A stretch of DNA of 64,000 bases from Sediminibacterium sp. Gen4 (GCA_013391385.1 JACBFI010000012.1:1-64000); one strand, 5' to 3'; positions 1-9,034 are shown, numbered from the stretch's first letter. Notes: generated by a model from the sequence alone, not told the origin. Numbers and translations are program-made.

Positions 1-30
1 TAGAACAGGAAAACCAGCTTTCTTTTTCAT
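1..30 (-). CDS. possible start of a gene running off the left edge (partial)
   Basis: Reading the minus strand from position 30 gives ATG followed by nine sense codons (MKKKAGFPVL) up to the window edge. The start is lysine-rich, like a Sec signal or cytoplasmic start, and an AT-rich stretch lies upstream, as expected of a promoter region. Ten codons are too few to name a family. It would be divergent from the DUF2723 gene. It could equally be a chance open frame. Confidence 0.3.
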   Translation of the reverse strand, partial: MKKKAGFPVL

Positions 31-302
31 AAATTGCATTTAAGGATTAATTAAAATGCAGTGCTATCAGTTCTTTAGAAGAACATATATAATCTCTTAA
101 ACGGGGTTAGCATAAGCTACCACCAAAAATTGGTTGTCATTTAAAGAACTTTGCCAAACTTGATATCGGGTTCGTAACACCAAATCAAAAGAACGGCATG
201 TGGTAGCACTGCTTTTACAAGTTACTTTATCAGGTTTGGAGTTCCTACTGCTAATCACTTGATAAAAAAAGTAACCCTCCAAAGGCGGACAAGCAAAAAA
301 AT

Positions 303-393
303 CTCCAAAGGAGTCCTTCGGACAAGGCTTCAGAAAAAAAGCTAAAATTTCCTTCGTTACGCTACAAAAGATGTCCGAAGGACTCCTGTGGAG
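303..393. repeat. inverted pair of a REP-like palindrome (GTCCTTCGGAC)
   Basis: AGGAGTCCTTCGGACA at 309-324 is exactly reverse-complementary to 372-387. Each copy has its own small hairpin, GTCC-TTC-GGAC. The flanks (TCCAAAGG and TCCTGTGGA) are also similar. This looks like a dispersed palindromic repeat present as two opposite copies. The open frame across this stretch on the minus strand is not convincing as a protein. Confidence 0.6.
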
Positions 394-640
394 AAGTCTA
401 AAGCCCAACGTTTGTTCCTTGATTAAGCGAAGCTGTGCTTCAGCTATTGGATATATCTAAGCATCATCTTTTGCTTAACGCTTCACTACGTAAATTTCTT
501 AACGCTTTTTTTCTAAGGCCGGTAAATTGAAACAATAGTGATAAATGTTCGTGTTTATTCTGCTTAATTCTGAATCAGAAAATAAAGAGACATAAAAAAA
601 CTGCAAAACATAAGGATGTTAAAATAAATAATTTTTAATC

Positions 641-768
641 AGTCCCTGTGGACGGGCCTCATTGGGGTCGGTGTCAAGCGCAGCGAAGACAGATCATCCG
701 CCGCGGCGGATGATCAGAGGCCAATGTCCGCCTGAGGCGGAGGAACAGGGACGGGGCCATTCGGCCCA
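641..768. repeat. GC-rich nested palindrome block
   Basis: This block is far richer in G and C than its surroundings. It contains a perfect 24-bp palindrome at 692-715 centred on CCGCCGCGGCGG, an imperfect one at 728-740 (CCGCCT-G-AGGCGG), and a hairpin at 754-767 (GGGCC-ATTC-GGCCC). The outer ends GTCCCTGT (642-649) and ACAGGGAC (745-752) are also complementary. There is no open frame of note. It probably belongs to a dispersed repeat family. No transposase is nearby. Confidence 0.65.
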
Positions 769-925
769 GGAGTAATATAGAGTTTCGACAATTAGAGTGA
801 TTTTAAATAGTACAACACGTTACTGATTATTCACTTTAAAATGGTTATTTATAGACTTGGTTACTAACATTTTCTTAAAAAAACCGATTCTCCGGCTCCC
901 ATTTTCAATTTTAGCATTAATAAGG

Positions 926-933
926 TATGTTTG
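926..933 (+). promoter_or_regulatory. -7 promoter box TAnnTTTG for the DUF2723 gene
   Basis: TATGTTTG matches the Bacteroidota -7 consensus exactly and ends 25 bases before the ATG at 959. This favours 959 over the in-frame ATG at 857, which would lie upstream of the transcription start. Confidence 0.5.
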
Positions 934-958
934 CCAGTCTTTAAAAACCAAAACCAAT

Positions 959-3900
959 ATGCAGTTTACCCGTATTAATAATCTGGTCGGTTGGGTCGTA
1001 TGTTTCATTGCCTGTACCGTGTATATTTTAACAGCAGAAGCTGGTGGCAGTCTTTGGGATTGCGGCGAGTTTGTGAGTAGTTGTTTCCGTCTGCAGATTC
1101 CGCACCCACCGGGCGCACCCTTGTTTGTGATATTGGGTCGCATATTCATTATACTTTTTGGCGATAATCCCATGGCGGCTGCTAAAGCAGTGAATATCAT
1201 GAGTGCACTAGCCAGCGGATTTACCATTTTATTTCTGTTCTGGACCATCACCCATTTTGCTCGTAGAATCGTGAGTGTTAAAACCACAGATACCATTAGC
1301 GGTGCACAATTGTGGAGTATCATGGGTGCGGGTGTTGTAGGAGCGTTGGCGTATACCTTCAGTGATTCTTTCTGGTACAGCGCTGTTGAAGGGGAAGTAT
1401 ATGCATTGTCTTCTTTCTTTACGGCCATCGTTTTCTGGGCCATTTTGAAATGGGAAAACCATGCCGATGAACCCGGAGCCGATCGTTGGATCGTCTTCAT
1501 CTTCTTTATGATGGGTCTCTCCATCGGCGTTCACTTATTGAACCTCTTGACCATTCCGGCGATCGTCATGGTGTATTATTTCCGTAAGCGTGATAATTTC
1601 AAATATGAATTATTACGCAAATGGTTTTTACGTTTGGTAGCCATTGGTGGCGTTCTGGCTTTTATTGGTGCACTGGTTGTAGCAAAAGGAGAAGTTTCGG
1701 ATAGAAATCCTTCGATGGACAGTACACTGGCTGGATTAATGATTTTAGGTACTGCAGCAGCGATTGGACTTTTATTCCTTGTAGAAGGATTGAATAAACA
1801 GAAAAAAGCCGTTTATGGCGGTATCTATATCTTCTTTGTATTGGCCTGTGTAATTACAGGGGTAGTACAGGTAGGAGTGATTCAATACACTGTAAAATTT
1901 GCCGGTACGTTCGACCGTTGGTTTGTCAACGGTTTCGGATTGCCATTCTTCTCAGGCTTCGCATTTTTCTTCTTGTTACTTGCCGGATTGATCTGGTATG
2001 GTTTAAAATATGCAGCTCGTAAGAACTGGGCATATTTACGTTTAGGTTTATGGTGTATCACTTTCATGCTGATAGGATACAGTACTTATGTAACTACCAT
2101 GATTCGCAGTAATGCCAATCCATCTGTAGATATGTACAACGTAGATAATCCGATCAGCTTGGTGGGTTATCTGGGTCGTGAGCAGTATGGTGATTTTCCA
2201 TTATTGTATGGACAGAAATTTACTTCTCGTCCGATTGATCTGAAGACAACGGGTACGCGTTATCAAAAAGCAAGAGATCAATACATCAGTTTAGGGGAAG
2301 ACAGAAGATATGTGTTTGCGGCAGAAGATAAAATGGTCTTTCCTCGTGTATGGGATATCAGCAATGATCAAAGCCATCAGGACTACTATGCTTTTTATTT
2401 AGGCATCAATAGAATGAATGATGGAAGTTGGGAGCGTGAACCCAATCAGGCTGATAATATTAAATTCTTCTTTGGTTATCAGATCAACTGGATGTATTTC
2501 CGCTATTTTATGTGGAACTTCTCCGGTAAACAAAATGATAACCAGGGTCTCTTTACTGGCAATGTTCGTGATGGTAACTGGATCACCGGTATTCCGGTGG
2601 TAGATAAAGTGATTTATGGGGATCAAAGTCTGATGCCTGATTCTTTAAAGAATAACAAAGCCAATAACAAACTCTTTGCGCTGCCATTGATTTTGGGATT
2701 GTTGGGATTGTTCTACCACTACAAGAAACGCGGTGATGATTTTGGTGTGAATTTCCTCATGTTCTTCTTCACAGGCTTCGCCATTGTACTCTACCTCAAT
2801 CAACCCGGTTATCAACCTCGTGAGCGTGATTATGCTTACGTAGGTAGCTTCTATGCTTTTGCCGTATGGATTGGATTGGGTGTGTTGAAAGTAGGAGACT
2901 GGCTGAACAAAGCAGTAAAGCAAGCAAGTATGAGTGCGATGCTGGCTGCCATTATTTGCTTATTTGCAGTACCGGTTTTGATGGCTCAGCAAGAATGGGA
3001 TGATCATGACAGAAGCAAGAAAACAGTAGCGCCAGATGTAGCTCGTGATTACCTGGAAAGCTGTGCGCCGAATGCGATCTTATTTACGTTTGGTGATAAC
3101 GATACTTACCCACTTTGGTATGCTCAGGAAGTAGAAGGTGTAAGACGAGATGTTAGAGTGATCAACTATAGTTTATTGGGTATCGATTGGTACATCAATC
3201 AACTGCGTTATAAAGTGAACGAAAGTGCTCCGATAGATGTGATCTGGACAGCAGAACAAATTGAAGGGGGCAAGCGTGATTATATTGAATACAGACCCGA
3301 TCCGAATATTCCGGAGAATCGTTATTACGACCTGTATGACCTTATGAAAAATTATGTAGGAGCAGATAATCCAGAGAACAGCTACAGTTATCCGGTGAAG
3401 AAAGTTTCTCTTCCTGTTGATCGTGAAAATGTCATCAAGAACGGAACGGCTAATGCTACTGATAGTATTGTGAATGAGCTTCGTTTTGAAATCGGTAGAA
3501 ATACCTTGATGAAAAATGATCTGGCAGTATTGAATATCATTGCAGCGAATAAATGGCAGCGTCCGATTTATTTCACATCTCCATCACTGGAGAATATGGG
3601 CTTTGAGCAGTTCTTGCGTAGAGATGGTTTAACATACAGACTGGTGCCTGTTGAGAATGATCGTGTGAATACTGATTATATGCTTGATAAAGTATCCAAC
3701 AAATTCAAGTTTGGTAGCGCGAATGTACCAGGTGTGTATTTCGACGAAGAGAACCGTCGTCAGTTGAATACCATACGTACTGCTTATGCAGATCTAGCAT
3801 TGGATCTGGCCAGCAAGAATCGTAAGGAGGATGCTAAAAAAGTATTGAACCAGATCGATAAAATGATGCTGGATGAAAACATGCCTTATGGTATGGCGAG

Positions 3901-4186
3901 TCGCGGTAACTCACATAACAGAAACTCATTGTTATTCTTAGAAGCTTGTTATCTGGCAGGAGATACGACTTTAGCGAACAAAGTATCCAACTCAGTGAAA
4001 AAAGATTTGGAACAACAGATCAGGTTCTACAATTCATTAACAGGCCGCAAGTCCGAACTAATGGAAGCTGAGAAACGTGGATCTGAGAATTATTTGCAGG
4101 CGATCTCACAAATGCAAACCATCTACAACCCAAAATTGCAAATACCCGGTAAAATGATGGCGGCTGATTCGGCTGCTCAAAAATAA
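959..4186 (+). CDS. DUF2723 family polytopic membrane protein (TMEM260-like)
   Basis: A 1075-residue membrane protein with an N-terminal half of many hydrophobic segments and a large C-terminal soluble part. Near the N-terminus it carries the acidic motif LWDCGEF (Asp34, Glu37) followed by a PHPPGAP loop, which is characteristic of DUF2723 and resembles the acidic first loop of GT-C mannosyltransferases. The eukaryotic relative TMEM260 is an O-mannosyltransferase, so a role in protein or envelope glycosylation is plausible but is inference. The segment around ERDYAYVGSF is also typical of the family. The frame is open from an ATG at 857, but I chose 959 because conserved sequence begins there and a -7 box lies between the two. 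A strong terminator follows. Confidence 0.85.
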   Translation: MQFTRINNLVGWVVCFIACTVYILTAEAGGSLWDCGEFVSSCFRLQIPHPPGAPLFVILGRIFIILFGDNPMAAAKAVNIMSALASGFTILFLFWTITHFARRIVSVKTTDTISGAQLWSIMGAGVVGALAYTFSDSFWYSAVEGEVYALSSFFTAIVFWAILKWENHADEPGADRWIVFIFFMMGLSIGVHLLNLLTIPAIVMVYYFRKRDNFKYELLRKWFLRLVAIGGVLAFIGALVVAKGEVSDRNPSMDSTLAGLMILGTAAAIGLLFLVEGLNKQKKAVYGGIYIFFVLACVITGVVQVGVIQYTVKFAGTFDRWFVNGFGLPFFSGFAFFFLLLAGLIWYGLKYAARKNWAYLRLGLWCITFMLIGYSTYVTTMIRSNANPSVDMYNVDNPISLVGYLGREQYGDFPLLYGQKFTSRPIDLKTTGTRYQKARDQYISLGEDRRYVFAAEDKMVFPRVWDISNDQSHQDYYAFYLGINRMNDGSWEREPNQADNIKFFFGYQINWMYFRYFMWNFSGKQNDNQGLFTGNVRDGNWITGIPVVDKVIYGDQSLMPDSLKNNKANNKLFALPLILGLLGLFYHYKKRGDDFGVNFLMFFFTGFAIVLYLNQPGYQPRERDYAYVGSFYAFAVWIGLGVLKVGDWLNKAVKQASMSAMLAAIICLFAVPVLMAQQEWDDHDRSKKTVAPDVARDYLESCAPNAILFTFGDNDTYPLWYAQEVEGVRRDVRVINYSLLGIDWYINQLRYKVNESAPIDVIWTAEQIEGGKRDYIEYRPDPNIPENRYYDLYDLMKNYVGADNPENSYSYPVKKVSLPVDRENVIKNGTANATDSIVNELRFEIGRNTLMKNDLAVLNIIAANKWQRPIYFTSPSLENMGFEQFLRRDGLTYRLVPVENDRVNTDYMLDKVSNKFKFGSANVPGVYFDEENRRQLNTIRTAYADLALDLASKNRKEDAKKVLNQIDKMMLDENMPYGMASRGNSHNRNSLLFLEACYLAGDTTLANKVSNSVKKDLEQQIRFYNSLTGRKSELMEAEKRGSENYLQAISQMQTIYNPKLQIPGKMMAADSAAQK

Positions 4187-4211
4187 TCGCTTACCGGAAT
4201 GATAGCATAAG

Positions 4212-4250
4212 GCCCCGATTGGTAGTATCGCCAATCGGGGCTTTCTTTTA
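4212..4250 (+). terminator. rho-independent terminator after the DUF2723 gene
   Basis: GCCCCGATTGG (4212-4222) pairs perfectly with CCAATCGGGGC (4231-4241) across an 8-base loop. A T-rich tail follows. It lies 25 bases after the stop codon. Confidence 0.9.
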
Positions 4251-4271
4251 TCCATATTATTAGCCCCTGCC

Positions 4272-4295
4272 TTTGCTGGTCGCCTGACCAGCAAA
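4272..4295. repeat. REP-like palindrome related to the repeats inside lipB
   Basis: TTTGCTGGTC (4272-4281) and GACCAGCAAA (4286-4295) form a 10-bp perfect stem with loop GCCT. The core GCTGGTCGCCTGACCAGC differs from the copies in lipB (GTTGGTCGCCTGACCAAC) by one T-to-C and one A-to-G change that together preserve a base pair. It lies between the terminator of the DUF2723 gene and the VWA gene. Confidence 0.7.
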
Positions 4296-4352
4296 TTTCT
4301 TTTACGTATATCGCAAACCATCCTGTTCGTTTGCTTGTTAAATTGCAATAAG

Positions 4353-5450
4353 ATGCTAGGACACCGATTTATACATTTTGATCCCAGTGAGAATGGACAA
4401 ACCAAGTTTGAACAGCTATTGAATCTGTTCATGCAACTGCTCACGTATACCAATGGAGATGCTTCAGAGGCTTTACAATGGCTCAATGAACTCGATAAAC
4501 AATACAAGCTTACCGATAAAGATTATGGAATGGGGGATTTTATTGAAGACCTCAAACAAAATGGCTATTTATCGGAAGATCCTGCCAGTGGAAGTTTCTC
4601 CATCACCGCCAAATCAGAACAAACCATCCGGAAGAAAAGTCTGGAAGAGATCTTCGGGAAATTGAAGAAAAGCAGACAGGGCAATCATCAAACTTTTAAA
4701 CCCGGACAGGGTGATGAGATCAATCCGGATACCCGACCCTTTCAGTTTGGTGATATGTTGGAGCAAATTGATTTTACAGAGAGTATTCGCAATGCACAGA
4801 TCAATAGAGGAGTAGAGAGTTTCTCGATGCAAGAGGAGGATCTTCAAATCAGAGAAAGCGATTTCAAAACGCAGACATCAACAGTGCTTATGATCGATAT
4901 TTCTCATTCCATGATTTTATATGGAGAAGATCGGATCACGCCTGCGAAAAAAGTGGCAATGGCATTGAGTGAGTTGATCACAACCAAATATCCAAAAGAC
5001 ACATTGGATATTGTAGTGTTTGGGAATGACGCATGGAGTATTGAGATCAAAGACCTGCCGTATTTACAAGTAGGACCTTATCATACCAATACCGTTGCAG
5101 GTTTGGAGTTGGCAATGGATCTGTTACGCAGACGAAAAAATCCAAACAAACAAATTTTCATGATCACAGATGGTAAACCCACTTGTTTGAAGATTGGAGG
5201 AAAATATTATAAGAACAGTTTTGGGTTAGACAGAAAAGTAGTCAACAGGTGTATCAATTTGGCAGCACAATGTAAAAAATTGAAAATACCGATCACGACT
5301 TTTATGATTGCTTCTGATCCTTATCTGCAAAGCTTTGTACAAGAGTTTACCGAAATGAATAATGGCAAAGCATTTTTTGCCAGCCTAGATAAATTGGGAG
5401 CATTTATCTTCAAAGATTTCGAAAGCGGAAAAAGAAGAACTGTCTATTAA
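4353..5450 (+). CDS. VWA domain protein, partner of a MoxR/MgChl-type AAA+ ATPase
   Basis: A 365-residue soluble protein without a signal peptide. The C-terminal half is a von Willebrand factor A domain with a complete metal-dependent adhesion site: the DxSxS motif MIDISHSM (Asp182, Ser184, Ser186), a Thr near 247 in HTNTVAG, and Asp273 in ITDGKP. The N-terminal 170 residues are acidic and helical-looking and I do not recognise them. The next gene encodes an AAA+ protein of the magnesium chelatase I/MoxR type. Such VWA-AAA+ pairs act as metal-insertion or assembly chaperones in known systems, but the client here is unknown. I start at ATG 4353; a TTG six codons upstream is also possible. Confidence 0.85.
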   Translation: MLGHRFIHFDPSENGQTKFEQLLNLFMQLLTYTNGDASEALQWLNELDKQYKLTDKDYGMGDFIEDLKQNGYLSEDPASGSFSITAKSEQTIRKKSLEEIFGKLKKSRQGNHQTFKPGQGDEINPDTRPFQFGDMLEQIDFTESIRNAQINRGVESFSMQEEDLQIRESDFKTQTSTVLMIDISHSMILYGEDRITPAKKVAMALSELITTKYPKDTLDIVVFGNDAWSIEIKDLPYLQVGPYHTNTVAGLELAMDLLRRRKNPNKQIFMITDGKPTCLKIGGKYYKNSFGLDRKVVNRCINLAAQCKKLKIPITTFMIASDPYLQSFVQEFTEMNNGKAFFASLDKLGAFIFKDFESGKRRTVY

Positions 5451-5552
5451 TGAACGACTCTGCGCAATCTCTTTTCTTCTTTCTCTTTGTTTAAAAAAGA
5501 TCCAAAATTATTGACTTCAAAAAAAGCATTTCACAAATAAGAATAAGACATA

Positions 5553-7088
5553 ATGAAGATACAGCACATCAACACACTGGGAGAACTAAAGAAAAGTGGT
5601 TATCAATCACGTTCCGTAAAAGATGAGGTCAGAGAAAATCTGATTCGCTCTATTCAAGAAAAGGAAAATCCTTTTGCAGGTATCATTGGGTATGAGGACA
5701 CCGTGATTCCTGATACAGAGCGGGCCATATTGAGCAGACACAATATGCTTTTTCTCGGATTGAGAGGACAAGCCAAAACAAGAATGGCTAGACAAATGGT
5801 GGATTTGCTGGACGAATATATTCCCATTGTTGCCGGCTCAGAAGTAAATGACGATCCGCTGCAACCCATGAGTAAATTTGCCAAAGACCTGATTGCAGAA
5901 CATGGAGATGATACCCCCATCCAATGGATACACCGCAGCGAACGATATGGAGAAAAATTAGCCACACCTGATGTGAGTGTTGCCGATTTGATTGGTGATA
6001 TTGATCCTATTAAAGCAGCAAATTTAAAATTGAGTTTCGCCGATGAGAAAGTGATTCACTATGGAATCATTCCGAGAAGCAACAGAGGAATTTTTGTGAT
6101 CAATGAATTACCGGATTTACAAGCAAGAATTCAGGTAGCACTATTCAATATCTTACAAGAAGGCGATATTCAGATCAGAGGTTTCAAGCTGCGTATGCCG
6201 CTGGATATTTTATTCGTCTTCACCGCTAATCCGGAAGATTATACCAACAGAGGCAGCATTGTAACACCTTTGAAAGACCGTATACAAAGTCAGATACTTA
6301 CCCATTATCCCAAAACCATTGAAAACTCACTGGCGATTACTGAACAAGAAGCAAGAATACCTGCAGATCAGGCTTCAAAAGTAGAAGTGAGTGATTTGGT
6401 GAAACGATTGATTGAGCAGGTTGCTTTTGAAGCACGTAACAATGAGTATGTAGATAAAAAAAGTGGGGTGAGTGCCCGCTTAACCATTGCAGCTTTTGAA
6501 AATGCGGTGAGCAGTGCGGAAAGAAGGGCTTTGATTCATCAAGAAAAACAAACCCAAATATGGATCAGTGACCTGAGTGGGATTATTCCGGCGATCACGG
6601 GAAAGATAGAACTAGTGTACGAAGGAGAGCAGGAGGGACCTTATCAGGTAGCGTTGAATCTGGTAGACAAAGCGATTCGTTCACAGTTTGTTCAATACTT
6701 CCCGAATCCGGATCAGATCAAGAAAAAAAGAAGTGCAGGTAAAAAATCAGTGGAAGAAAAAGAGCCGGAGAATCCTTATAAATCTATTATTCGCTGGTTT
6801 GATGGCGGGAATCATGTGGATTTGTTGACAGATATGAAAGATGAAGCACGTATCAATGCTTTATACCAGGTTGATGGATTATACGCTTTCGTAAAAAAGT
6901 ATTTTCCGCAAGCCAGTAAGCAACAAAATGCCTTATTGATGGAATTTGTATTGCATGGTTTGGCTGCTTATTCACTCATCAGTAAGAAAACAATTGAGGG
7001 TAGGATAGAGTTTAAAGATTTGATCGGAAGTATGATGAATCTTGGAGAGATGAATTTTGATGTAGCGGATGAGGAGGATTATAGCTGA
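5553..7088 (+). CDS. AAA+ ATPase, magnesium chelatase ChlI/MoxR-like
   Basis: A 511-residue cytoplasmic ATPase. Walker A is GLRGQAKT (residues 69-76). The Walker B position reads GIFVINE (179-185), with Asn where the usual Asp stands; a NELPDL form is, as I recall it, usual in this ChlI-like branch, so activity is not excluded. A conserved block ANPEDYTNRG follows, then PLKDR as a sensor-like motif. The family remodels protein complexes together with VWA proteins, and a VWA gene lies 102 bases upstream on the same strand, so the two are probably co-transcribed and act together. The substrate is unknown. The gene is followed by a block of intergenic repeats and a bidirectional terminator. Confidence 0.85.
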   Translation: MKIQHINTLGELKKSGYQSRSVKDEVRENLIRSIQEKENPFAGIIGYEDTVIPDTERAILSRHNMLFLGLRGQAKTRMARQMVDLLDEYIPIVAGSEVNDDPLQPMSKFAKDLIAEHGDDTPIQWIHRSERYGEKLATPDVSVADLIGDIDPIKAANLKLSFADEKVIHYGIIPRSNRGIFVINELPDLQARIQVALFNILQEGDIQIRGFKLRMPLDILFVFTANPEDYTNRGSIVTPLKDRIQSQILTHYPKTIENSLAITEQEARIPADQASKVEVSDLVKRLIEQVAFEARNNEYVDKKSGVSARLTIAAFENAVSSAERRALIHQEKQTQIWISDLSGIIPAITGKIELVYEGEQEGPYQVALNLVDKAIRSQFVQYFPNPDQIKKKRSAGKKSVEEKEPENPYKSIIRWFDGGNHVDLLTDMKDEARINALYQVDGLYAFVKKYFPQASKQQNALLMEFVLHGLAAYSLISKKTIEGRIEFKDLIGSMMNLGEMNFDVADEEDYS

Positions 7089-7274
7089 TGTCTGATGTCA
7101 GATCGCAGATGTTAGATTTTATTGTTTATAGGCTATGGTCGATAGTCCATGGCCCATAGACCATAGTTGATGGTGAAAAATGTAATTTTCATCACCAAAT
7201 CAGAAATCCTAAATCTGCGATCTGCGATATGTTTGATTTTTAGTCTTCATGGTACGTAGTCCATGGTCCATAGT
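7088..7274. repeat. compound intergenic repeat block (TCTGAT-type and CTATGG-type units)
   Basis: Two repeat families are nested here. TCTGAT/GCAGAT-type units at 7088-7120 pair with units at 7197-7230; for example AGATCGCAGAT at 7100-7110 is the reverse complement of ATCTGCGATCT at 7213-7223. CTATGG/CCATAG-type units lie at 7131-7167 and 7249-7274. Both families recur elsewhere in the window. There is no open frame. The block lies between convergent genes, just before a terminator hairpin. Confidence 0.7.
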
Positions 7275-7320
7275 AAAAGAAAGGGGCTGTCTCAGATTTG
7301 TGATACAGCCCCTTTCTTTT
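7275..7320. terminator. bidirectional terminator between convergent genes
   Basis: AAAAGAAAGGGGCTGT (7275-7290) and ACAGCCCCTTTCTTTT (7305-7320) form a 16-bp perfect stem with A-rich and T-rich ends on either strand. It serves the AAA+ gene on the plus strand and the barrel gene on the minus strand, whose stop codon begins at the edge of the stem. Confidence 0.85.
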
Positions 7321-7811
7321 TAGAATTTGAAACCGAAAGAGATACCTCCATAAAAGGGGAAGACGCCTGCACCTGTGATGAGGGGAGAGACAAATACCCT
7401 GCCCGTGAATCCATTTTTCTCTGGTTGGTAACGGTATCCGAAATTGAGGTAGCCAAAAACGGTGGAAGAACTGTTTTCAAAGAAATCTTCCCCATCTGTA
7501 ATAGTGATAGCACTGGCTCCGGCTCCTAGTTCAAGATAATGTCCATTGCTTCCGGATAAATAATTAAGTCCAACAGGGATTGCGAATACTCCTGAAGTTA
7601 AAAATCCAATTCCACCGGCTCCTACGCGAAATCCCAAGCCTTTTTGTCCTTTGAAACGCTGGTCATAGTTCAATGAAAGAATACCCGGACCTCCAATCTC
7701 TCCATAGATGTTTTTGGCAGGAGGCAGCGGTAAGTCACTATTGTCTCTTTGAGCGGTAACAGTCGTATGAATACTCGCAGCAAGCGCGAATAAAAGCAAA
7801 AGTCTTTTCAT
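7320..7811 (-). CDS. small secreted protein, probable outer-membrane beta-barrel
   Basis: A 163-residue protein with a Sec signal peptide (MKRLLLLFALAASIHTTVTA, cut before QRD). The mature part alternates short Gly- and aromatic-rich strands and ends in FGFKF, the terminal Phe pattern expected of outer-membrane barrels. I do not recognise a named family. A -7 box lies 27 bases upstream of the start. It may be a single-copy relative of the remnant near 54550-54645, which ends similarly and has a related hairpin behind it. Confidence 0.7.
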   Translation of the reverse strand: MKRLLLLFALAASIHTTVTAQRDNSDLPLPPAKNIYGEIGGPGILSLNYDQRFKGQKGLGFRVGAGGIGFLTSGVFAIPVGLNYLSGSNGHYLELGAGASAITITDGEDFFENSSSTVFGYLNFGYRYQPEKNGFTGRVFVSPLITGAGVFPFYGGISFGFKF

Positions 7812-7838
7812 GAGTGGTTTTATTTATTTCTTGACAGA

Positions 7839-7846
7839 CAAAACTA
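7839..7846 (-). promoter_or_regulatory. -7 promoter box for the small barrel gene
   Basis: On the minus strand the sequence is TAGTTTTG, an exact TAnnTTTG, ending 27 bases before the ATG at 7811. Confidence 0.45.
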
Positions 7847-7906
7847 AACTATGGCTGCATGCATGTGTCACCGTTCATCAACATCACATATTTATGTGTA
7901 AGATGC

Positions 7907-9034
7907 TTAGATCATTTCTTTGAGCTGCTCTACCACATGATCAATCTCTGCTTTGGTATTGTGCTTGGAGAATGAGAAACGAACAGTCACCTGATTGGGG
8001 TTATTATTGATAGCCCTGATGACATGTGAACCTTGATCAGCCCCGCTGGTACAGGCACTGCCTCCGCTGGCGCAGATATTATTAATATCCAGATTGAACA
8101 AAATCATCTCACTTTTTTCTGTTTTGGGGAAGCTTGCGCTCAACACTGTATACAAAGAGCGACCCAAAGTATCACCATTAAAAGCAACTCCTTTGATATG
8201 CTTTTTCAACTGCTCCATCATGTATATTTTCAACCCTTTGATGTAAGTGCTATCTTGTTCATAGTTGGCTGTTGCGAGTTCTAATGCTTTGGCAAAACCT
8301 ACAATGCCATATAGGTTTTCTGTTCCCGCACGCATATTTCTTTCCTGACTACCGCCATGCACAAAAGGTTTGATCTTTACATTCTCATTGATATACAGCA
8401 ATCCAACCCCTTTCGGACCATGAAATTTATGACTGGCGCCGGTAATAAAATGCACAGGGGTATTACGCAGATCAAAAGGAAAATGTCCAACTGTTTGAAC
8501 CGTATCACTATGGAAAATAGCGCCATACAATTTGCACAGTTCTCCAACGGCATGGATGTCCATGATATTACCGATTTCATTGTTGGCATGCATCAGCGTC
8601 ACCAAACATTTTTCTTCACTCTCTGCCAATAAACGTTCCAGATCTTCCAGATCGATATGTCCATTCGGCAGCAGCTTTACATAACTCAAAGCCGCTTCTC
8701 CTGAATGGTACAAAAATTCAACGGTATGTGTAGTAGCATGGTGTTCGATCACGGAAGAGATGATGTGTTTACATCCCAGATCACGAACTGCGGCGGTAAT
8801 AGCCGTATTACTGCTCTCCGTACCACCACTGGTAAAGAAGATCTCTGCCGGATGAGCATTCAATATTTTAGCCACCGTTTTACGCGCATTCTCAATCGCC
8901 AATCTACTTTCTCTTCCATAACTGTAAATAGAAGAAGGATTACCAAACTGACTGGTCAAATAAGGCATCATAGCCTCTAATACCAATGGGTCTAATGCGG
9001 TAGTAGCTGCATTATCGAGATAGATTCTTTCCAT
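7907..9034 (-). CDS. cysteine desulfurase, NifS/IscS family
   Basis: A 375-residue fold-type I PLP enzyme that removes sulfur from L-cysteine as a protein-bound persulfide for Fe-S clusters, thiamine or tRNA thiolation. The N-terminal YLDNAATT motif is typical. The PLP Lys is Lys203 in SHKFHGPKG, with the cofactor-binding His in VIEHHA (near residue 98) and Asp177 in HSDTVQ. The catalytic Cys is Cys328 in SGGSACTSG. The short loop around the Cys places it with NifS/IscS rather than SufS. The -7 box ends only four bases before the ATG, so the message may be leaderless. No iscU or other Fe-S gene is adjacent. Confidence 0.92.
   Translation of the reverse strand: MERIYLDNAATTALDPLVLEAMMPYLTSQFGNPSSIYSYGRESRLAIENARKTVAKILNAHPAEIFFTSGGTESSNTAITAAVRDLGCKHIISSVIEHHATTHTVEFLYHSGEAALSYVKLLPNGHIDLEDLERLLAESEEKCLVTLMHANNEIGNIMDIHAVGELCKLYGAIFHSDTVQTVGHFPFDLRNTPVHFITGASHKFHGPKGVGLLYINENVKIKPFVHGGSQERNMRAGTENLYGIVGFAKALELATANYEQDSTYIKGLKIYMMEQLKKHIKGVAFNGDTLGRSLYTVLSASFPKTEKSEMILFNLDINNICASGGSACTSGADQGSHVIRAINNNPNQVTVRFSFSKHNTKAEIDHVVEQLKEMI

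Noticed and set aside
97-408. 103-codon open frame on the minus strand
   Set aside because: It runs through the inverted GTCCTTCGGAC repeat, has odd composition (many Cys, Ser, Phe) and no recognisable domain. I regard it as a chance frame over repeats.
820-1534. Long open frames on the minus strand opposite the DUF2723 gene
   Set aside because: They are antisense to a well-conserved membrane protein gene and give basic, low-complexity protein with no family resemblance.
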